A DNA stretch of 64,000 nt from an uncultured Duncaniella sp. (GCF_910578445.1 NZ_CAJTQC010000006.1:36617-100616); one strand, 5' to 3'; shown: positions 44,489-54,746, numbered from the stretch's first letter. A program made the numbers and translations. Notes: generated by a model not told the origin, from the sequence alone.

Positions 44489-44536
44489 CAAAAATTTTAG
44501 CTAACCATACCTACAAAATATAAATATTGTCTCGAA

Positions 44537-47500
44537 ATGTCAAAGAGATTCCCTGAATATAACGGCTTGAAGCTGCCAGAAATCAATGATTCTGTCCTTG
44601 AACAGTGGGGAAACGAGAACGTGTTTGCCCGCACGATGTCCGAACGTGAGGGCTGTTCCTCGTTCGTATTCTTCGAAGGTCCTCCATCGGCCAACGGCAA
44701 ACCCGGCATCCACCACGTGCTTGCCCGCACAATCAAGGATATTTTCTGCCGCTACAAGACCATGCAGGGCTTTCAGGTGAAGCGTAAAGCCGGATGGGAC
44801 ACCCACGGTCTGCCCGTCGAGCTTGGCGTCGAAAAAAACCTCGGCATCACCAAGGAAGACATCGGCAAGAAAATCTCGGTTGACGAATATAACGCCGCAT
44901 GCCGTCGAGAAGTGATGAAATATACCGGCGAATGGGAGGATCTCACACGCCGCATGGGCTACTGGGTCGATATGCCAAACGCCTACATCACATACGACAA
45001 CCGATATATCGAGACCGTATGGTGGCTGCTCGGCCAACTTTATGAAAAAGGTTATCTCTATAAAGGTTACACCATCCAGCCCTACTCGCCCGCAGCCGGC
45101 ACAGGCCTCAGCTCACACGAGCTCAACCAGCCCGGATGTTACCGCGACGTGAAGGACACCACATGCGTGGCACAGTTCCGTGTAGTCGACAACGACAACC
45201 CGTCGCTCGCACCCTACCGCGAACTTCTGTTCAAATGGGGAACTCCCTATTTCCTCGCATGGACCACTACTCCGTGGACACTCCCCTCAAACACCGCACT
45301 TGCCGTAGGCCCGGAAATCACATATAACATCGTCCGCACCTACAATCCATATTCAGGCAAACCCATCACTGTTGTCGCTGCCGACGCTCTCATGGGCTCG
45401 CTCTTCAACCCGAAAGCCAAGGGACTGGCTCTCGACAGCTATTCGAAAGGCGACAAACTGATTCCCTATGAAGTTGTCGCTCAGGTAAAGGGCCTTGACC
45501 TTGTAGGCATCGACTACGAGCAGCTTCTCCCGTGGGTCAACCCCGGCGAAGGCGCATTCCGTGTAATCCCGGGCGACTACGTGACCACTGAAGACGGTAC
45601 GGGTATCGTCCACATTGCAGGCACATTCGGTGCTGACGACCTCCGTGTGTCGCGCCAGAACAACATCCCGCCGCTCCACCTCATTGACCGCGACGGCAAT
45701 ATCCGTCCGATGGTCGACCTGACAGGCCGTTTCTATCTCCTTTCGGACCTCGATCCGAAATTCGTAGAGGAAATGGTCGATGTGGAAGCCTACACCCCTT
45801 GGCAGGGACAATATGTCAAGAACGCCTACGATTCCGAAGCGACTGCAGAGACCGAGACTCTCGACGTGAAAATCTGCATGGAGCTCAAGGCCACCGACAA
45901 GGTGTTCAAGATTGAAAAGCATACCCACAACTATCCCCACTGCTGGCGTACCGACAAACCGGTGCTCTACTATCCGCTCGACTCTTGGTTCATCAAGACC
46001 ACAGCCGTGCGCGAACGTCTCATGGAGCTCAACGAAGGCATCAAGTGGAAACCCGCCTCTACCGGAAGCGGACGTTTCGGCAAATGGCTTGAAAACCTTC
46101 AGGACTGGAACCTCTCGCGTAGCCGCTACTGGGGTACACCGCTCCCGATCTGGCGCACCGAGGATGCCAAGGAAGAACTTTGCATCTCGTCTGTCGAACA
46201 GCTTTTCAATGAAATCGAACGTGCGGTTGCAGCCGGCGTCATGACAGAGAACCCCTATCGCAAAGCCGGATTCGAACCCGGCAAGTTCGATAAGGAAAAC
46301 TACGAGAAGATTGACCTTCACCGTCCTTATGTCGACGACATCGTCCTCGTGTCACCCTCCGGCAAGCCCATGCGTCGCGAAAAAGACCTCATCGACGTGT
46401 GGTTTGACTCAGGCTCGATGCCCTACGCACAGATCCACTATCCGTTCGAAAACAAGGACGCGTTTGACAACCGCGAAGTATATCCCGCCGATTTCATCGC
46501 CGAAGGCGTCGACCAGACCCGCGGATGGTTCTTCACCCTCCATGCTATCGCAGGAATGGTGTTTGACTCCATCTCCTACAAGACTGTCATATCCAACGGA
46601 CTTGTCCTCGACAAATATGGCAACAAGATGTCAAAGCGTCTGGGCAACGCCGTCGATCCCTTCGGACAGATCAGCCAGTATGGCGCTGACCCTGTGCGCT
46701 GGTACATGATTTCCAACTCATCGCCGTGGGACAACCTGAAATATGACGAAAAGGGCGTGCTTGAAACCTCGCGCAAGCTTTTCTCCACATTATATAATAC
46801 ATACAGTTTCTTCGCCCTCTATGCCAATGTTGACGGCTTCGACGCAGAAGCTCCGCAAGTGCCGGTGAGCGAACGTCCAGAAATTGACCGCTGGATTCTC
46901 TCGCTCCTCAATTCGCTCGTCAAGGAAGTTTCTGAAGCACTTGACGACTACGAACCGACACGCGCCGCACGCGCCATCGGCGACTTCGTCGGCGACAACC
47001 TCTCCAACTGGTATGTACGCCTCAACCGCAAACGCTTCTGGGGTGGCGAAATGACCACTGACAAGCTTGCTGCCTATCAGACACTCTACACCTGCCTGAA
47101 GACAGTAGCGCTCCTCATGGCCCCCTTCGCACCCTTCTATGCCGACCGTCTTTACCGCGACCTCACCGGCTCGACAGAGTCAGTCCACCTCGACCGCTTC
47201 CCCGTGGCCGACGACTCACTCATCGACAACGAACTTGAAGCGCGCCAGAAACTCGCTCAGGACATCACATCAATGGCTCTCGCACTCCGCCGCAAGGTCA
47301 ATCTCAAAGTGCGCCAGCCACTGCAGACCATCATGGTCCCCGTGGCCGACGAAAACCGTCGCAAAGCACTCGAAGCCATCATGGAACTCGTCAAGAGCGA
47401 AATCAATGTCAAGGATCTTAAAATTGTTGGCAACGACGAAGGCATCCTCGTCAAGAGCGTCAAACCCGACTTCAAAAAACTCGGTCCGAAGTTCGGAAAG

Positions 47501-47986
47501 CAGATGAAGGCCGCAGCCGAAATCATCAAGAATCTTGATGCCAAGGCAATAGCCACACTCGAACGCGACGGTCGACTGACATTTGACCTCAACGGCACTC
47601 CCGCCGACCTTGACATTGCCGATGTCGAGATAATCTCCGAAGATATCCCCGGCTGGCTCGTGGCCAACGAAGGCAACCTCACCATTGCCCTCGATGTCAC
47701 CGTCACTCCCGAACTTCGACGCGAAGGCATCGCCCGCGACATCGTCAACCGTATTCAGAATATCCGCAAGTCGCGCGACTATGACATCACCGACCGCATC
47801 GCCCTCACCTTCGCACCCGCCGAAGCCACCGACGACGCTATCCGTGACTTCGCCGACTACATCTCGCGTCAGGTACTCGCGACTTCACTCGAAATCGCGC
47901 CCATAGCCGACGGCGACGAAGGCGTAGAGGAACTGAACATGGACGACATCACCGCCAAGGTCAAAATTACACTTGCTACATCTTGA
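44537..47986 (+). CDS. ileS: isoleucyl-tRNA synthetase
   Basis: A 1149-residue class I aminoacyl-tRNA synthetase that charges tRNA-Ile. The Rossmann entry has FFEGPPSANGKPGIHHVLART with GIHH at 57-60 in place of HIGH, and GNKMSKRLGN carries KMSKR near residue 697. The editing domain lies between (WTTTPWTLPSNTALAVG near 238, GTGIVHIAGTFGADD near 356). ESGSMPYAQ-like active-site sequence appears as WFDSGSMPYAQIHYPFE, with EGVDQTRGWFF following. The C-terminal anticodon-binding region (about 780-1149) ends in a beta domain rather than a zinc finger, as in the eukaryote-like, mupirocin-tolerant class of IleRS. It starts the ileS - DksA-like - lspA - DUF4296 run. Confidence 0.97.
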   Translation: MSKRFPEYNGLKLPEINDSVLEQWGNENVFARTMSEREGCSSFVFFEGPPSANGKPGIHHVLARTIKDIFCRYKTMQGFQVKRKAGWDTHGLPVELGVEKNLGITKEDIGKKISVDEYNAACRREVMKYTGEWEDLTRRMGYWVDMPNAYITYDNRYIETVWWLLGQLYEKGYLYKGYTIQPYSPAAGTGLSSHELNQPGCYRDVKDTTCVAQFRVVDNDNPSLAPYRELLFKWGTPYFLAWTTTPWTLPSNTALAVGPEITYNIVRTYNPYSGKPITVVAADALMGSLFNPKAKGLALDSYSKGDKLIPYEVVAQVKGLDLVGIDYEQLLPWVNPGEGAFRVIPGDYVTTEDGTGIVHIAGTFGADDLRVSRQNNIPPLHLIDRDGNIRPMVDLTGRFYLLSDLDPKFVEEMVDVEAYTPWQGQYVKNAYDSEATAETETLDVKICMELKATDKVFKIEKHTHNYPHCWRTDKPVLYYPLDSWFIKTTAVRERLMELNEGIKWKPASTGSGRFGKWLENLQDWNLSRSRYWGTPLPIWRTEDAKEELCISSVEQLFNEIERAVAAGVMTENPYRKAGFEPGKFDKENYEKIDLHRPYVDDIVLVSPSGKPMRREKDLIDVWFDSGSMPYAQIHYPFENKDAFDNREVYPADFIAEGVDQTRGWFFTLHAIAGMVFDSISYKTVISNGLVLDKYGNKMSKRLGNAVDPFGQISQYGADPVRWYMISNSSPWDNLKYDEKGVLETSRKLFSTLYNTYSFFALYANVDGFDAEAPQVPVSERPEIDRWILSLLNSLVKEVSEALDDYEPTRAARAIGDFVGDNLSNWYVRLNRKRFWGGEMTTDKLAAYQTLYTCLKTVALLMAPFAPFYADRLYRDLTGSTESVHLDRFPVADDSLIDNELEARQKLAQDITSMALALRRKVNLKVRQPLQTIMVPVADENRRKALEAIMELVKSEINVKDLKIVGNDEGILVKSVKPDFKKLGPKFGKQMKAAAEIIKNLDAKAIATLERDGRLTFDLNGTPADLDIADVEIISEDIPGWLVANEGNLTIALDVTVTPELRREGIARDIVNRIQNIRKSRDYDITDRIALTFAPAEATDDAIRDFADYISRQVLATSLEIAPIADGDEGVEELNMDDITAKVKITLATS

Positions 47987-48014
47987 ACACAACGCCTAAA
48001 TAAAAACTACAACC

Positions 48015-48398
48015 ATGAGCGACAAGACCCGCTATTCCGACGAGGAGCTCCAGGAATTCAAGGAGCTTATCCTCCAGAAACTCGATAAAGCTCAGAAGGA
48101 ATACGACTCCCTCCGCGGCCTTATCAACAACACTGACGGCAACGACACAGCCGATACATCGCCGACTTTCAAAATACTCGAAGAGGGTGCGAGCACCCTT
48201 TCAAAAGAAGAAGCCGGCCAGCTCGCGCAGCGCCAGAAAAAGTTCATCCAGCATCTCCAGAACGCGCTGATCCGTATCGAAAACAAGACCTACGGCATCT
48301 GCTGCGAAACAGGTGAACTGATTCCGAAGGAACGTCTGCGCGCTGTCCCCCATGCAACCCGCAGTGTCGAAGCGAAAAACGCCCAGAAAAAGAAATAA
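48015..48398 (+). CDS. DksA/TraR-family protein with incomplete zinc finger
   Basis: A 127-residue protein with a coiled-coil hairpin (about 8-90: ELQEFKELILQKLDKAQKEYDSLRG, then EEAGQLAQRQKKFIQHLQNALIRIE) and the DksA/TraR end domain YGICCETGELIPKERLRAVPHATRSVEAK. Classical DksA has four Cys; here only Cys96 and Cys97 lie in the first knuckle, and the second pair is Ser and Ala, so zinc binding is doubtful. This Cys loss is common in Bacteroidetes relatives. DksA acts on RNA polymerase through its secondary channel; the role of this version is inferred. It lies 28 bp after ileS and 56 bp before lspA. Confidence 0.88.
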   Translation: MSDKTRYSDEELQEFKELILQKLDKAQKEYDSLRGLINNTDGNDTADTSPTFKILEEGASTLSKEEAGQLAQRQKKFIQHLQNALIRIENKTYGICCETGELIPKERLRAVPHATRSVEAKNAQKKK

Positions 48399-48454
48399 GA
48401 TAAAATCCCGCCTGTCAACCGACAGCAAAAAAACATATCACAACTGACCGAATA

Positions 48455-49084
48455 ATGCGTAGCAGAGCTACACTCGTCCTCGTCATCACAATCCTCGTGG
48501 TGATTCTCGACCAAGCATCGAAAATCTGGATTAAGACCCATTTCTATCTCGGGGAAGATGTCAAAATCTTCTCGTGGTTCTATCTGTATTTCATCGAAAA
48601 CAACGGAATGGCCTTCGGGATGGAACTTGGAAGCAAACTTGCGCTGACCCTGTTCAGAATAGTCGCCGTCGGATTCCTGATATGGTACGTAGTCAAAATC
48701 TATGCACTGCGCACCATCCCGCGCGGCTATCTCGTCTGCTTGGCATTCATCATCGCAGGCGCAGCGGGCAACATATTCGATTGTGTCTTCTACGGACTCA
48801 TCTTCGATAATCCCGCGCCTCCGCAGGTGGCCTCTCTCTTTCCTGCCGGCGGAGGCTACGCCCCGATTTTCCTCGGACGCGTGGTCGACATGCTCTACTT
48901 TCCTCTGTTCAGTTTTATATGGCCATCGTGGATGCCTTGGGTCGGCGGACAGCAATTCCTTTTCTTCCAGCCGATTTTCAACCTTGCCGATGCCGCTATT
49001 TCGTGTGGAATCATAGCTTTGATAATATTTTACCACAGCTACATCCTTCCGCCCAAGGCTCTCGCGGAGCTTCCGGAAAGATGA
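48455..49084 (+). CDS. lspA: lipoprotein signal peptidase II
   Basis: A 209-residue inner-membrane protease that cleaves prolipoprotein signal peptides. Four membrane helices can be seen (about 6-22, 60-80, 92-110 and 178-198). The catalytic Asp residues are in FLGRVVDML (Asp145) and FNLADAAIS (Asp179); NNGMAFGM and AGAAGNIFD are the other family motifs. A longer periplasmic loop (about 115-165, including PPQVASLFPAGGGYAPI and WPSWMPWVGG) is typical of Bacteroidetes. It supports the many lipoproteins in this window. The gene order ileS - DksA-like - lspA is conserved in Bacteroidales. Confidence 0.96.
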   Translation: MRSRATLVLVITILVVILDQASKIWIKTHFYLGEDVKIFSWFYLYFIENNGMAFGMELGSKLALTLFRIVAVGFLIWYVVKIYALRTIPRGYLVCLAFIIAGAAGNIFDCVFYGLIFDNPAPPQVASLFPAGGGYAPIFLGRVVDMLYFPLFSFIWPSWMPWVGGQQFLFFQPIFNLADAAISCGIIALIIFYHSYILPPKALAELPER

Positions 49085-49140
49085 ATACTGTTGTTCTAAC
49101 ACGCAGCCCCAGATTGCCACACCAAACATCCTGATATCCT

Positions 49141-49926
49141 ATGCGCCGTCTTTTCCCTGTCATAGCCACAATGATTATTCTTGCCGCCTGCAGCAAGACA
49201 CCCGGCTATGTCATTTCCGAAGGCAAGATGGCCGAAATCATGGCCGACCTCCACACAGGCGAAGCAGTGGTCGACGCCAACGGCTCGACATATCGTAAGG
49301 ATTCTGTAAAACAAGCTTTCATGCAGTCGATATGTATGCGCCACGGAGTCACCACCCAGCAGCTCGACACATCGCTTTACTGGTACGGACAGAATCTACA
49401 GGAATATATAAAGGTGTACGACAAGACCATCTCCATCCTTGAGTCGCGCATAGCCGAAACCGAAAAAGCAGGCGGAAAGAGCAGCGACCGTCCGCAGAGC
49501 ATCAGTCTCGACGGCGACTCCGTCAATCTATGGCACGGACCGGCTTCTCTCCGCAACAGCGCCAACAATCCGTCGGAATTCCTCACCTTCACATTCAACA
49601 CCGACAAGAACTGGGAACGCGGCGACCGATACACAGTGTCGGCAACACCGATCAATCCACATTCGGCTATTTTCATGACAATTGTGGCCACCTACAATGA
49701 CGGCACTGCCGAGTATGTCACACTCAGTGAAGGCTCTGAAGGCAAAAAGAGCCTCACACTCGTGCTCGACTCCGCAAAGGCCGCCACTACTGTCTACGGA
49801 ACAATACACTATGCACCCAAGAAGGGTGAAATCTCATATCTCGACTCAATATCGGTTGTCCGTACCCGCGGACGCAACGACAACGCCGCAGCCCGCCGAG
49901 GACAGCAGACAATAAAAATGAGATGA
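49141..49926 (+). CDS. DUF4296 lipoprotein
   Basis: A 261-residue lipoprotein (IILAACSKT; Cys17). The N-terminal 95 residues match DUF4296: KMAEIMADLHTGEAVVDANG, KQAFMQSICMRHGVTTQQLDTSLYWYGQNLQEYIKVYDK. The C-terminal 150 residues are beta-rich (NWERGDRYTVSATPINPHSAIFMTIVATYNDG), ending in a basic tail. The role is unknown; the family is almost always found right after lspA in Bacteroidetes, and so it is likely envelope-related. It follows lspA by 56 bp. Confidence 0.88.
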   Translation: MRRLFPVIATMIILAACSKTPGYVISEGKMAEIMADLHTGEAVVDANGSTYRKDSVKQAFMQSICMRHGVTTQQLDTSLYWYGQNLQEYIKVYDKTISILESRIAETEKAGGKSSDRPQSISLDGDSVNLWHGPASLRNSANNPSEFLTFTFNTDKNWERGDRYTVSATPINPHSAIFMTIVATYNDGTAEYVTLSEGSEGKKSLTLVLDSAKAATTVYGTIHYAPKKGEISYLDSISVVRTRGRNDNAAARRGQQTIKMR

Positions 49927-50025
49927 TTGCTTCATCTCATTTTTTCCTCCCCCCCACTTCTGTTTTAACTGTTTTACACGACACACACCTCCCACACCTT
50001 TATAAAAATATTAGTTGTAAAAATA

Positions 50026-50343
50026 ATGGAATCCCAAGTCTCAGTGCGTGCCCACGCCGTGATTTTCGACAAGCAGGTCTACCGCAACTGCATCGTCAGC
50101 TACTCCCCCGCCGACAATACATCAGCTCCGCGCATCATTCCATTCTCGACCGAGGTACATTCGACCACATCCTACAACGGCATCATCATCTTCGCCCCAC
50201 TCGGTTTCACGCTCCCACCCGAACTCGACATGCCACATGCCATCGCTGCGCCAGGTGGATATACAGACCTACTCAACCGTCTGGCTGAAGCCATCCCCGT
50301 CTGCGGTCAATCCGCCCACTCGGTCATTCTTCTTCCGCTCTGA
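50026..50343 (+). CDS. small protein of unknown function
   Basis: A 105-residue soluble protein: VSVRAHAVIFDKQVYRNCIVSYSPADNT, IIPFSTEVHSTTSYNGIIIFAPLGFTLPPELD, then AAPGGYTDLLNRLAEAIPVCGQ. The beta-rich start resembles the N-terminal strand region of amidohydrolase-like proteins, but no catalytic part is present; I make no assignment. It follows the DUF4296 gene by 99 bp on the same strand, with coding-like composition. Confidence 0.55.
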   Translation: MESQVSVRAHAVIFDKQVYRNCIVSYSPADNTSAPRIIPFSTEVHSTTSYNGIIIFAPLGFTLPPELDMPHAIAAPGGYTDLLNRLAEAIPVCGQSAHSVILLPL

Positions 50344-50442
50344 AACAAGCATCCACACAATTTTTCACGGCCTATGACGTTATTATATCGTAGAATAAGG
50401 GGCTGTTTTAATTAACAGTCTCCAAGATAATAACCGAATCAC

Positions 50443-52854
50443 ATGCAAGGCCGTAGCTACCGTCATATATCCCTTCTGTTCTTTCTTTCGCCCCTGCTTG
50501 CCCTCATAGGCTACTCACAGGTGAAAATCCACGGTAAAATCACCGATGCCCAAGGCGAACCCGTCGAGTTTGCAACCGTACGCATAGACGGGACTGCCAT
50601 AGGCACAACCTCAGGGCTCGACGGCGACTATTCGCTCTCGTGTCCGGCCTCAGACACAATCACAATCCACTTCTCGTGTATCGGTTTCCGGGAAGAGACA
50701 CGCAGGCTGATCGACGCATCAGGCGACGTGACACTCAACATGCGCCTGCAACTCACCACCGAAATGCTCCAGCAGGTCGAAGTCACCGAACTGAAAAAAC
50801 AGACAGGCTCGATCGCCACCATCGATGCCTCCGAACTGCGCAAGAACCCCGATGCGTCGGGCGGTAGTGTCGAATCGCTCATCACGACAATGGCCGGTGT
50901 GACCGGTTCGAATGAAATGTCGTCGCAATACTCCGTCCGTGGCGGCTCGTATGATGAAAACTCGGTCTACATCAATGGCATAGAGGTCTATCGTCCGCTC
51001 CTTGTTTCCTCTGGCCAGCAGGAAGGGCTCAGCATCATCAACCCCGACCTTGTCGGAGCTATCGGATTCTCGACAGGCGGTTTCCCGGCTGAATATGGCG
51101 ACAAAATGTCGTCGGTCCTTGACATCACCTACCGCCAGCCCGAAGCTTTCGAAGGCTCTCTGTCAGCAAGTCTCATGGGAGCGACTCTCGCTATCGGCCA
51201 AGGCTCTAAAAAATTCTCTCAGCTTCATGGTGTACGCTACAAACGCAACTCATCCCTCCTTAGCTCAATGGACACAAAGGGCGAGTATGACCCCACATTT
51301 TTTGACTACCAGACCAGCCTCAACTGGCAGCTCTCGCCGAAATTCAAGCTGTCGTTTCTCGGCAATATAGCCCTCAACAACTACAAATTCACTCCTCAGA
51401 ACCGCACCACGACCTTCGGCACATCAATGGATGCGAAGCAGTTCACTGTCTATTTCGACGGACATGAAAAAGACCGCTTCGACACATATTTCGGAGCCGT
51501 CTCGCTTGACTACCGTGTCAGCCGCTCGACAAATCTCGGCCTTGTAGCCTCGGCCTATCTGACTGACGAACTCGTGGCCTACGACATTTCGGGCGAATAC
51601 TGGCTCGATCAGGCAGGCGACTCGAACGTCGGCGGCGAACTCGGCGTCGGGCGCTATCACGAACATGCCCGTAACCGCCTCAAAGCATCAGTGCTTTCTC
51701 TGGCGTTCAAAGGAGAGACAGCCTTAAACCAGCGCCACACTCTCACCTACGGACTTTCCGTGCAGGGCGAAAACATAATGGACCGCTCCCGCGAATGGGA
51801 ACTCAGGGATTCAGCCGGCTTCTCGCTGCCGTCCGACGGCATAAACCTGCGGATGATCTACAACCTTGACTCGCATCACGACCTTTCGTCAACACGCTTC
51901 GCAGCGTTCGCTCAGGACGCATGGAAATTCAATACGTCAGCCGGATTCCTGACACTCAACGCCGGACTCCGCCTCAGCTACTGGAGTTTCAACAAAGAAC
52001 TTCTGCTCAGTCCGCGCGTAACTGTCGGATTCGTTCCTGAAAAACACCCATCGTGGGCACTCCGGTTTGCCACCGGACTCTACTATCAAAGCCCCTTCTA
52101 CAAAGAATACCGCATGCCTGTCAGCGATGAGAACGGCAATCAGACCATCAATCTCAACACCGACATCAAATCGCAGCGCAGTTTCCACCTCATAGCAGGC
52201 ACGGATTATACATTCCGTGCACTCAGCCGTCCGTTCAAACTATCCGGAGAGATTTACTACAAGGCTCTTTCCGATCTTGTACCTTACGAAATAGACAATC
52301 TGAAAATCGTCTATTCAGGGCTCAATGAAAGTTCGGGCTATGCGGCAGGTATAGACCTCAAGCTGTTCGGACAGTTCGTGCCGGGGAGTGATTCGTGGGT
52401 CAGCTTCTCGCTGATGAAAACGAGCGAGACAATCCACGGAGTCAAAGTCCCGCGCCCGACTGACCGCGGCTATAGCCTCGGTCTTTTCTTCACGGACTAC
52501 TTTCCGAAATTCCCCAAACTTAAATTCGCGCTCAGAGGCATATTCATGGACGGACTCCCTGCCACAGCCCCCCGGTCGACACGCGACAAGGGATATTTCC
52601 GCATGCCCCCCTACAAGCGAGTCGACATAGGCCTTTCCTATGCCCTACTCTCACCGCTCAAAGAGGGTGAAAGCCGAAGCGGTTTTGCCAGACACTTCAA
52701 AAGTGTGTGGCTCGGCGTCGACGTGTTCAACCTCCTCGACATTTCAAACGTAGCCTCCTACTACTGGGTGACCGATGTCAACGAAATCCAGTATGCCGTC
52801 CCCAACTATCTCACGCGCCGTCAGCTCAACGTCCGTCTGACAGTCGATTTCTAA
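50443..52854 (+). CDS. TonB-dependent receptor with carboxypeptidase-like domain
   Basis: An 803-residue outer-membrane receptor. After the signal sequence (HISLLFFLSPLLALIGYSQ) come a CarboxypepD_reg-like domain (about 27-105, VKIHGKITDAQGEPVEFATVRI), a plug domain (about 125-225, GSVESLITTMAGVTGSNEMSSQYSVRGGSYDENSVYINGIEVY) and a 22-strand-type beta barrel ending in VRLTVDF with terminal Phe. The plug lacks the features of a SusC protein and no SusD gene follows, so it is probably a non-glycan importer such as for a metal chelate, vitamin or peptide. It lies 44 bp upstream of the sensor kinase gene. Confidence 0.92.
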   Translation: MQGRSYRHISLLFFLSPLLALIGYSQVKIHGKITDAQGEPVEFATVRIDGTAIGTTSGLDGDYSLSCPASDTITIHFSCIGFREETRRLIDASGDVTLNMRLQLTTEMLQQVEVTELKKQTGSIATIDASELRKNPDASGGSVESLITTMAGVTGSNEMSSQYSVRGGSYDENSVYINGIEVYRPLLVSSGQQEGLSIINPDLVGAIGFSTGGFPAEYGDKMSSVLDITYRQPEAFEGSLSASLMGATLAIGQGSKKFSQLHGVRYKRNSSLLSSMDTKGEYDPTFFDYQTSLNWQLSPKFKLSFLGNIALNNYKFTPQNRTTTFGTSMDAKQFTVYFDGHEKDRFDTYFGAVSLDYRVSRSTNLGLVASAYLTDELVAYDISGEYWLDQAGDSNVGGELGVGRYHEHARNRLKASVLSLAFKGETALNQRHTLTYGLSVQGENIMDRSREWELRDSAGFSLPSDGINLRMIYNLDSHHDLSSTRFAAFAQDAWKFNTSAGFLTLNAGLRLSYWSFNKELLLSPRVTVGFVPEKHPSWALRFATGLYYQSPFYKEYRMPVSDENGNQTINLNTDIKSQRSFHLIAGTDYTFRALSRPFKLSGEIYYKALSDLVPYEIDNLKIVYSGLNESSGYAAGIDLKLFGQFVPGSDSWVSFSLMKTSETIHGVKVPRPTDRGYSLGLFFTDYFPKFPKLKFALRGIFMDGLPATAPRSTRDKGYFRMPPYKRVDIGLSYALLSPLKEGESRSGFARHFKSVWLGVDVFNLLDISNVASYYWVTDVNEIQYAVPNYLTRRQLNVRLTVDF

Positions 52855-52897
52855 TCCGACAATATTCCTCCCCACCTCCCATAATATTTGCCGAACA

Positions 52898-54718
52898 ATG
52901 AAAATCAACAGCCCACGTTTACTTTCGCAAGTGACCTTTATGCTCCTGCTCTTCATGTCGCTCTCAACAACAGCCTCAGCACAGACGCAGGATATCGAAG
53001 AGCGCATAGAGTACATTAATTCCTATGTCAACACCAATCCCGACAGCGCACTGATACTCTGCGAAGAAGCCCTTGCCGGAAAACTCGGAAAAGAAAACGA
53101 GGCTCGTACAGCACTCCTCACCATAAGCGGCAACGCATATTTCACCCTCGGCGATAATGCAAACGCCATCCGTTATTTCAACCGTGCCGTCGATACGGCC
53201 ATCGGGGGAAATGACACCATCGGCTGTGTCAACGCACTTTCGGATCTTGGTGTGGCCTATAGGGTCAACCAGCAGCCTGATTCAGCACTCATTTGCTACA
53301 ACCGCGCACTGTCGCTGCTCGAAAACAGCGACGACCCTTTTCTCGAATCAAATATCCTGATATCCATTTCAATCCTCTTCGGCCATCAGCGCCGTTATGG
53401 CGAAGCAATCTCGTTTGCTGAAAAAGGCGTAGCGAAAGCCATGATGACCGACGACATCGAAACCCAGATATATGCCGTCTCCACTCTGGGGACAGCACTG
53501 TTTCTCGACGGGCAGAAAGACCGCGGACTCGCCGAACAGCGCAAAATCATACAGGTCGCCGAGCGCAAAGGAGTCCCGCGCTACATACTCAAGACATATG
53601 CTTCCATCATATCCATGCACCACAGGCTCGGAAACCAAGACTCGGTCAGATATTATATCAGACGCGGCGAGGCGCTGATGCCTAAAGTCCCGGCCGCCTC
53701 GGTCGAATCAATCGGATTCATGGAACAGAGTTTCATGCTCCTGACATCAATGGGAAGATATAAGGAAAGCCTCGACATACAGAAAAAGATTCTTGAGATG
53801 AACGATTCGAGGCCGTTCCTTCCGCTCAACCGTCTATGGCAACGCATAGCGCTCAACTACAAGGGACTCGGCGACATCGAAAACACGGCCGATGCCTATG
53901 AACGGTCCATAGCCTTTACCGACAGCATCTACGACACACGCCTCGACGAGCAGATGGCAGAATTCAATGTCAGATACCAGACGGCCGAGAAAGAACTTCA
54001 GATTTCGCGTCTGGAAACAGCGAAAGCACGTCGCGACACCATTCTCACAATCATAGCCGCCGTCCTGACGATAGGCGCAATCGCGTTCTACGTATGGTCG
54101 CGCAACCGCCGTCGCAAAATCGAACTCCAGACAGTCCGCGCACAGCTCGACGGCATCGAGCAGGAGCGCGCACGTCTTGCCCACGAGCTCCACGACGGTG
54201 TCTGCAACGACCTTCTCGGCCTTGAGCTGATGACGGCCGCCAAAAACTATGACCATGACGAATTCACCTCCATGCTCAAAACAGTGCGCAAGGAAGTAAG
54301 ATCGATTTCCCACGAACTCCTTCCTCCGCGCTTCAACGGACTGTCGCTATCACAGCTGCTCTATGCCTACGTCCAGCAGAGCGACGGGCTGATGACATTG
54401 GAGACATCTGTCGGAGAGACCGAACTGTCACCGCTTCAGTCAGTCAATCTCTACCGTATCGTACAGGAATGGACAGGAAATCTACGGACACACAACAATC
54501 CGACATACATCGAGATTAAACTCGACAGCGACCCTAACCTGACCACACTTGAAATCACCGACAACGGAACGCCGTTTGACCCGGATTGCAACCAAAGCAG
54601 AGGACTCGGAATTGAAAACATCAAACACCGAATAAAAGCACTGAACGGCATCTGGACAGTCCGACGTGAGGGTTCAACCAATGTAATGACCGTAAAAATA
54701 TCGACAAATCAAAGCTAA
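52898..54718 (+). CDS. TPR sensor histidine kinase (NarX-like core)
   Basis: A 606-residue membrane kinase. A signal peptide (ends near SAQ 29) leads into tetratricopeptide repeats over about 30-350 (ANAIRYFNRAVDTAIG, PDSALICYNRALSLLEN, GEAISFAEKGVAKAM). One membrane helix follows (about 381-400, ILTIIAAVLTIGAIAFYVW), then a HisKA_3 dimerisation region with ERARLAHELHDGVCNDLLGLEL (phospho-His probably 432) and a HATPase domain (NLYRIVQEWTGNLRTHNN; LEITDNGTPFD; RGLGIENIKHRI). The G2 and N boxes look complete. The next gene is its likely response regulator. The signal read by the TPR part is unknown. Confidence 0.92.
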   Translation: MKINSPRLLSQVTFMLLLFMSLSTTASAQTQDIEERIEYINSYVNTNPDSALILCEEALAGKLGKENEARTALLTISGNAYFTLGDNANAIRYFNRAVDTAIGGNDTIGCVNALSDLGVAYRVNQQPDSALICYNRALSLLENSDDPFLESNILISISILFGHQRRYGEAISFAEKGVAKAMMTDDIETQIYAVSTLGTALFLDGQKDRGLAEQRKIIQVAERKGVPRYILKTYASIISMHHRLGNQDSVRYYIRRGEALMPKVPAASVESIGFMEQSFMLLTSMGRYKESLDIQKKILEMNDSRPFLPLNRLWQRIALNYKGLGDIENTADAYERSIAFTDSIYDTRLDEQMAEFNVRYQTAEKELQISRLETAKARRDTILTIIAAVLTIGAIAFYVWSRNRRRKIELQTVRAQLDGIEQERARLAHELHDGVCNDLLGLELMTAAKNYDHDEFTSMLKTVRKEVRSISHELLPPRFNGLSLSQLLYAYVQQSDGLMTLETSVGETELSPLQSVNLYRIVQEWTGNLRTHNNPTYIEIKLDSDPNLTTLEITDNGTPFDPDCNQSRGLGIENIKHRIKALNGIWTVRREGSTNVMTVKISTNQS

Positions 54719-54730
54719 AAACACACCGCA

Positions 54731-54746
54731 TCACGGAAATCCGTGA
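54731..54746. promoter_or_regulatory. perfect 16-bp palindrome upstream of the response regulator
   Basis: TCACGGAAATCCGTGA has 7-bp arms around AA. It lies 22 bp upstream of the -7 box at 54769-54776, close to the -33 region. This is fitting for a dimeric LuxR/NarL-type operator, perhaps of the regulator itself. A 2-nt loop makes a terminator unlikely. Confidence 0.55.

Noticed and set aside
44461..44536. T-box riboswitch ahead of ileS
   Set aside because: The leader from the promoter at 44481 is only about 42 nt, too short for a T-box.
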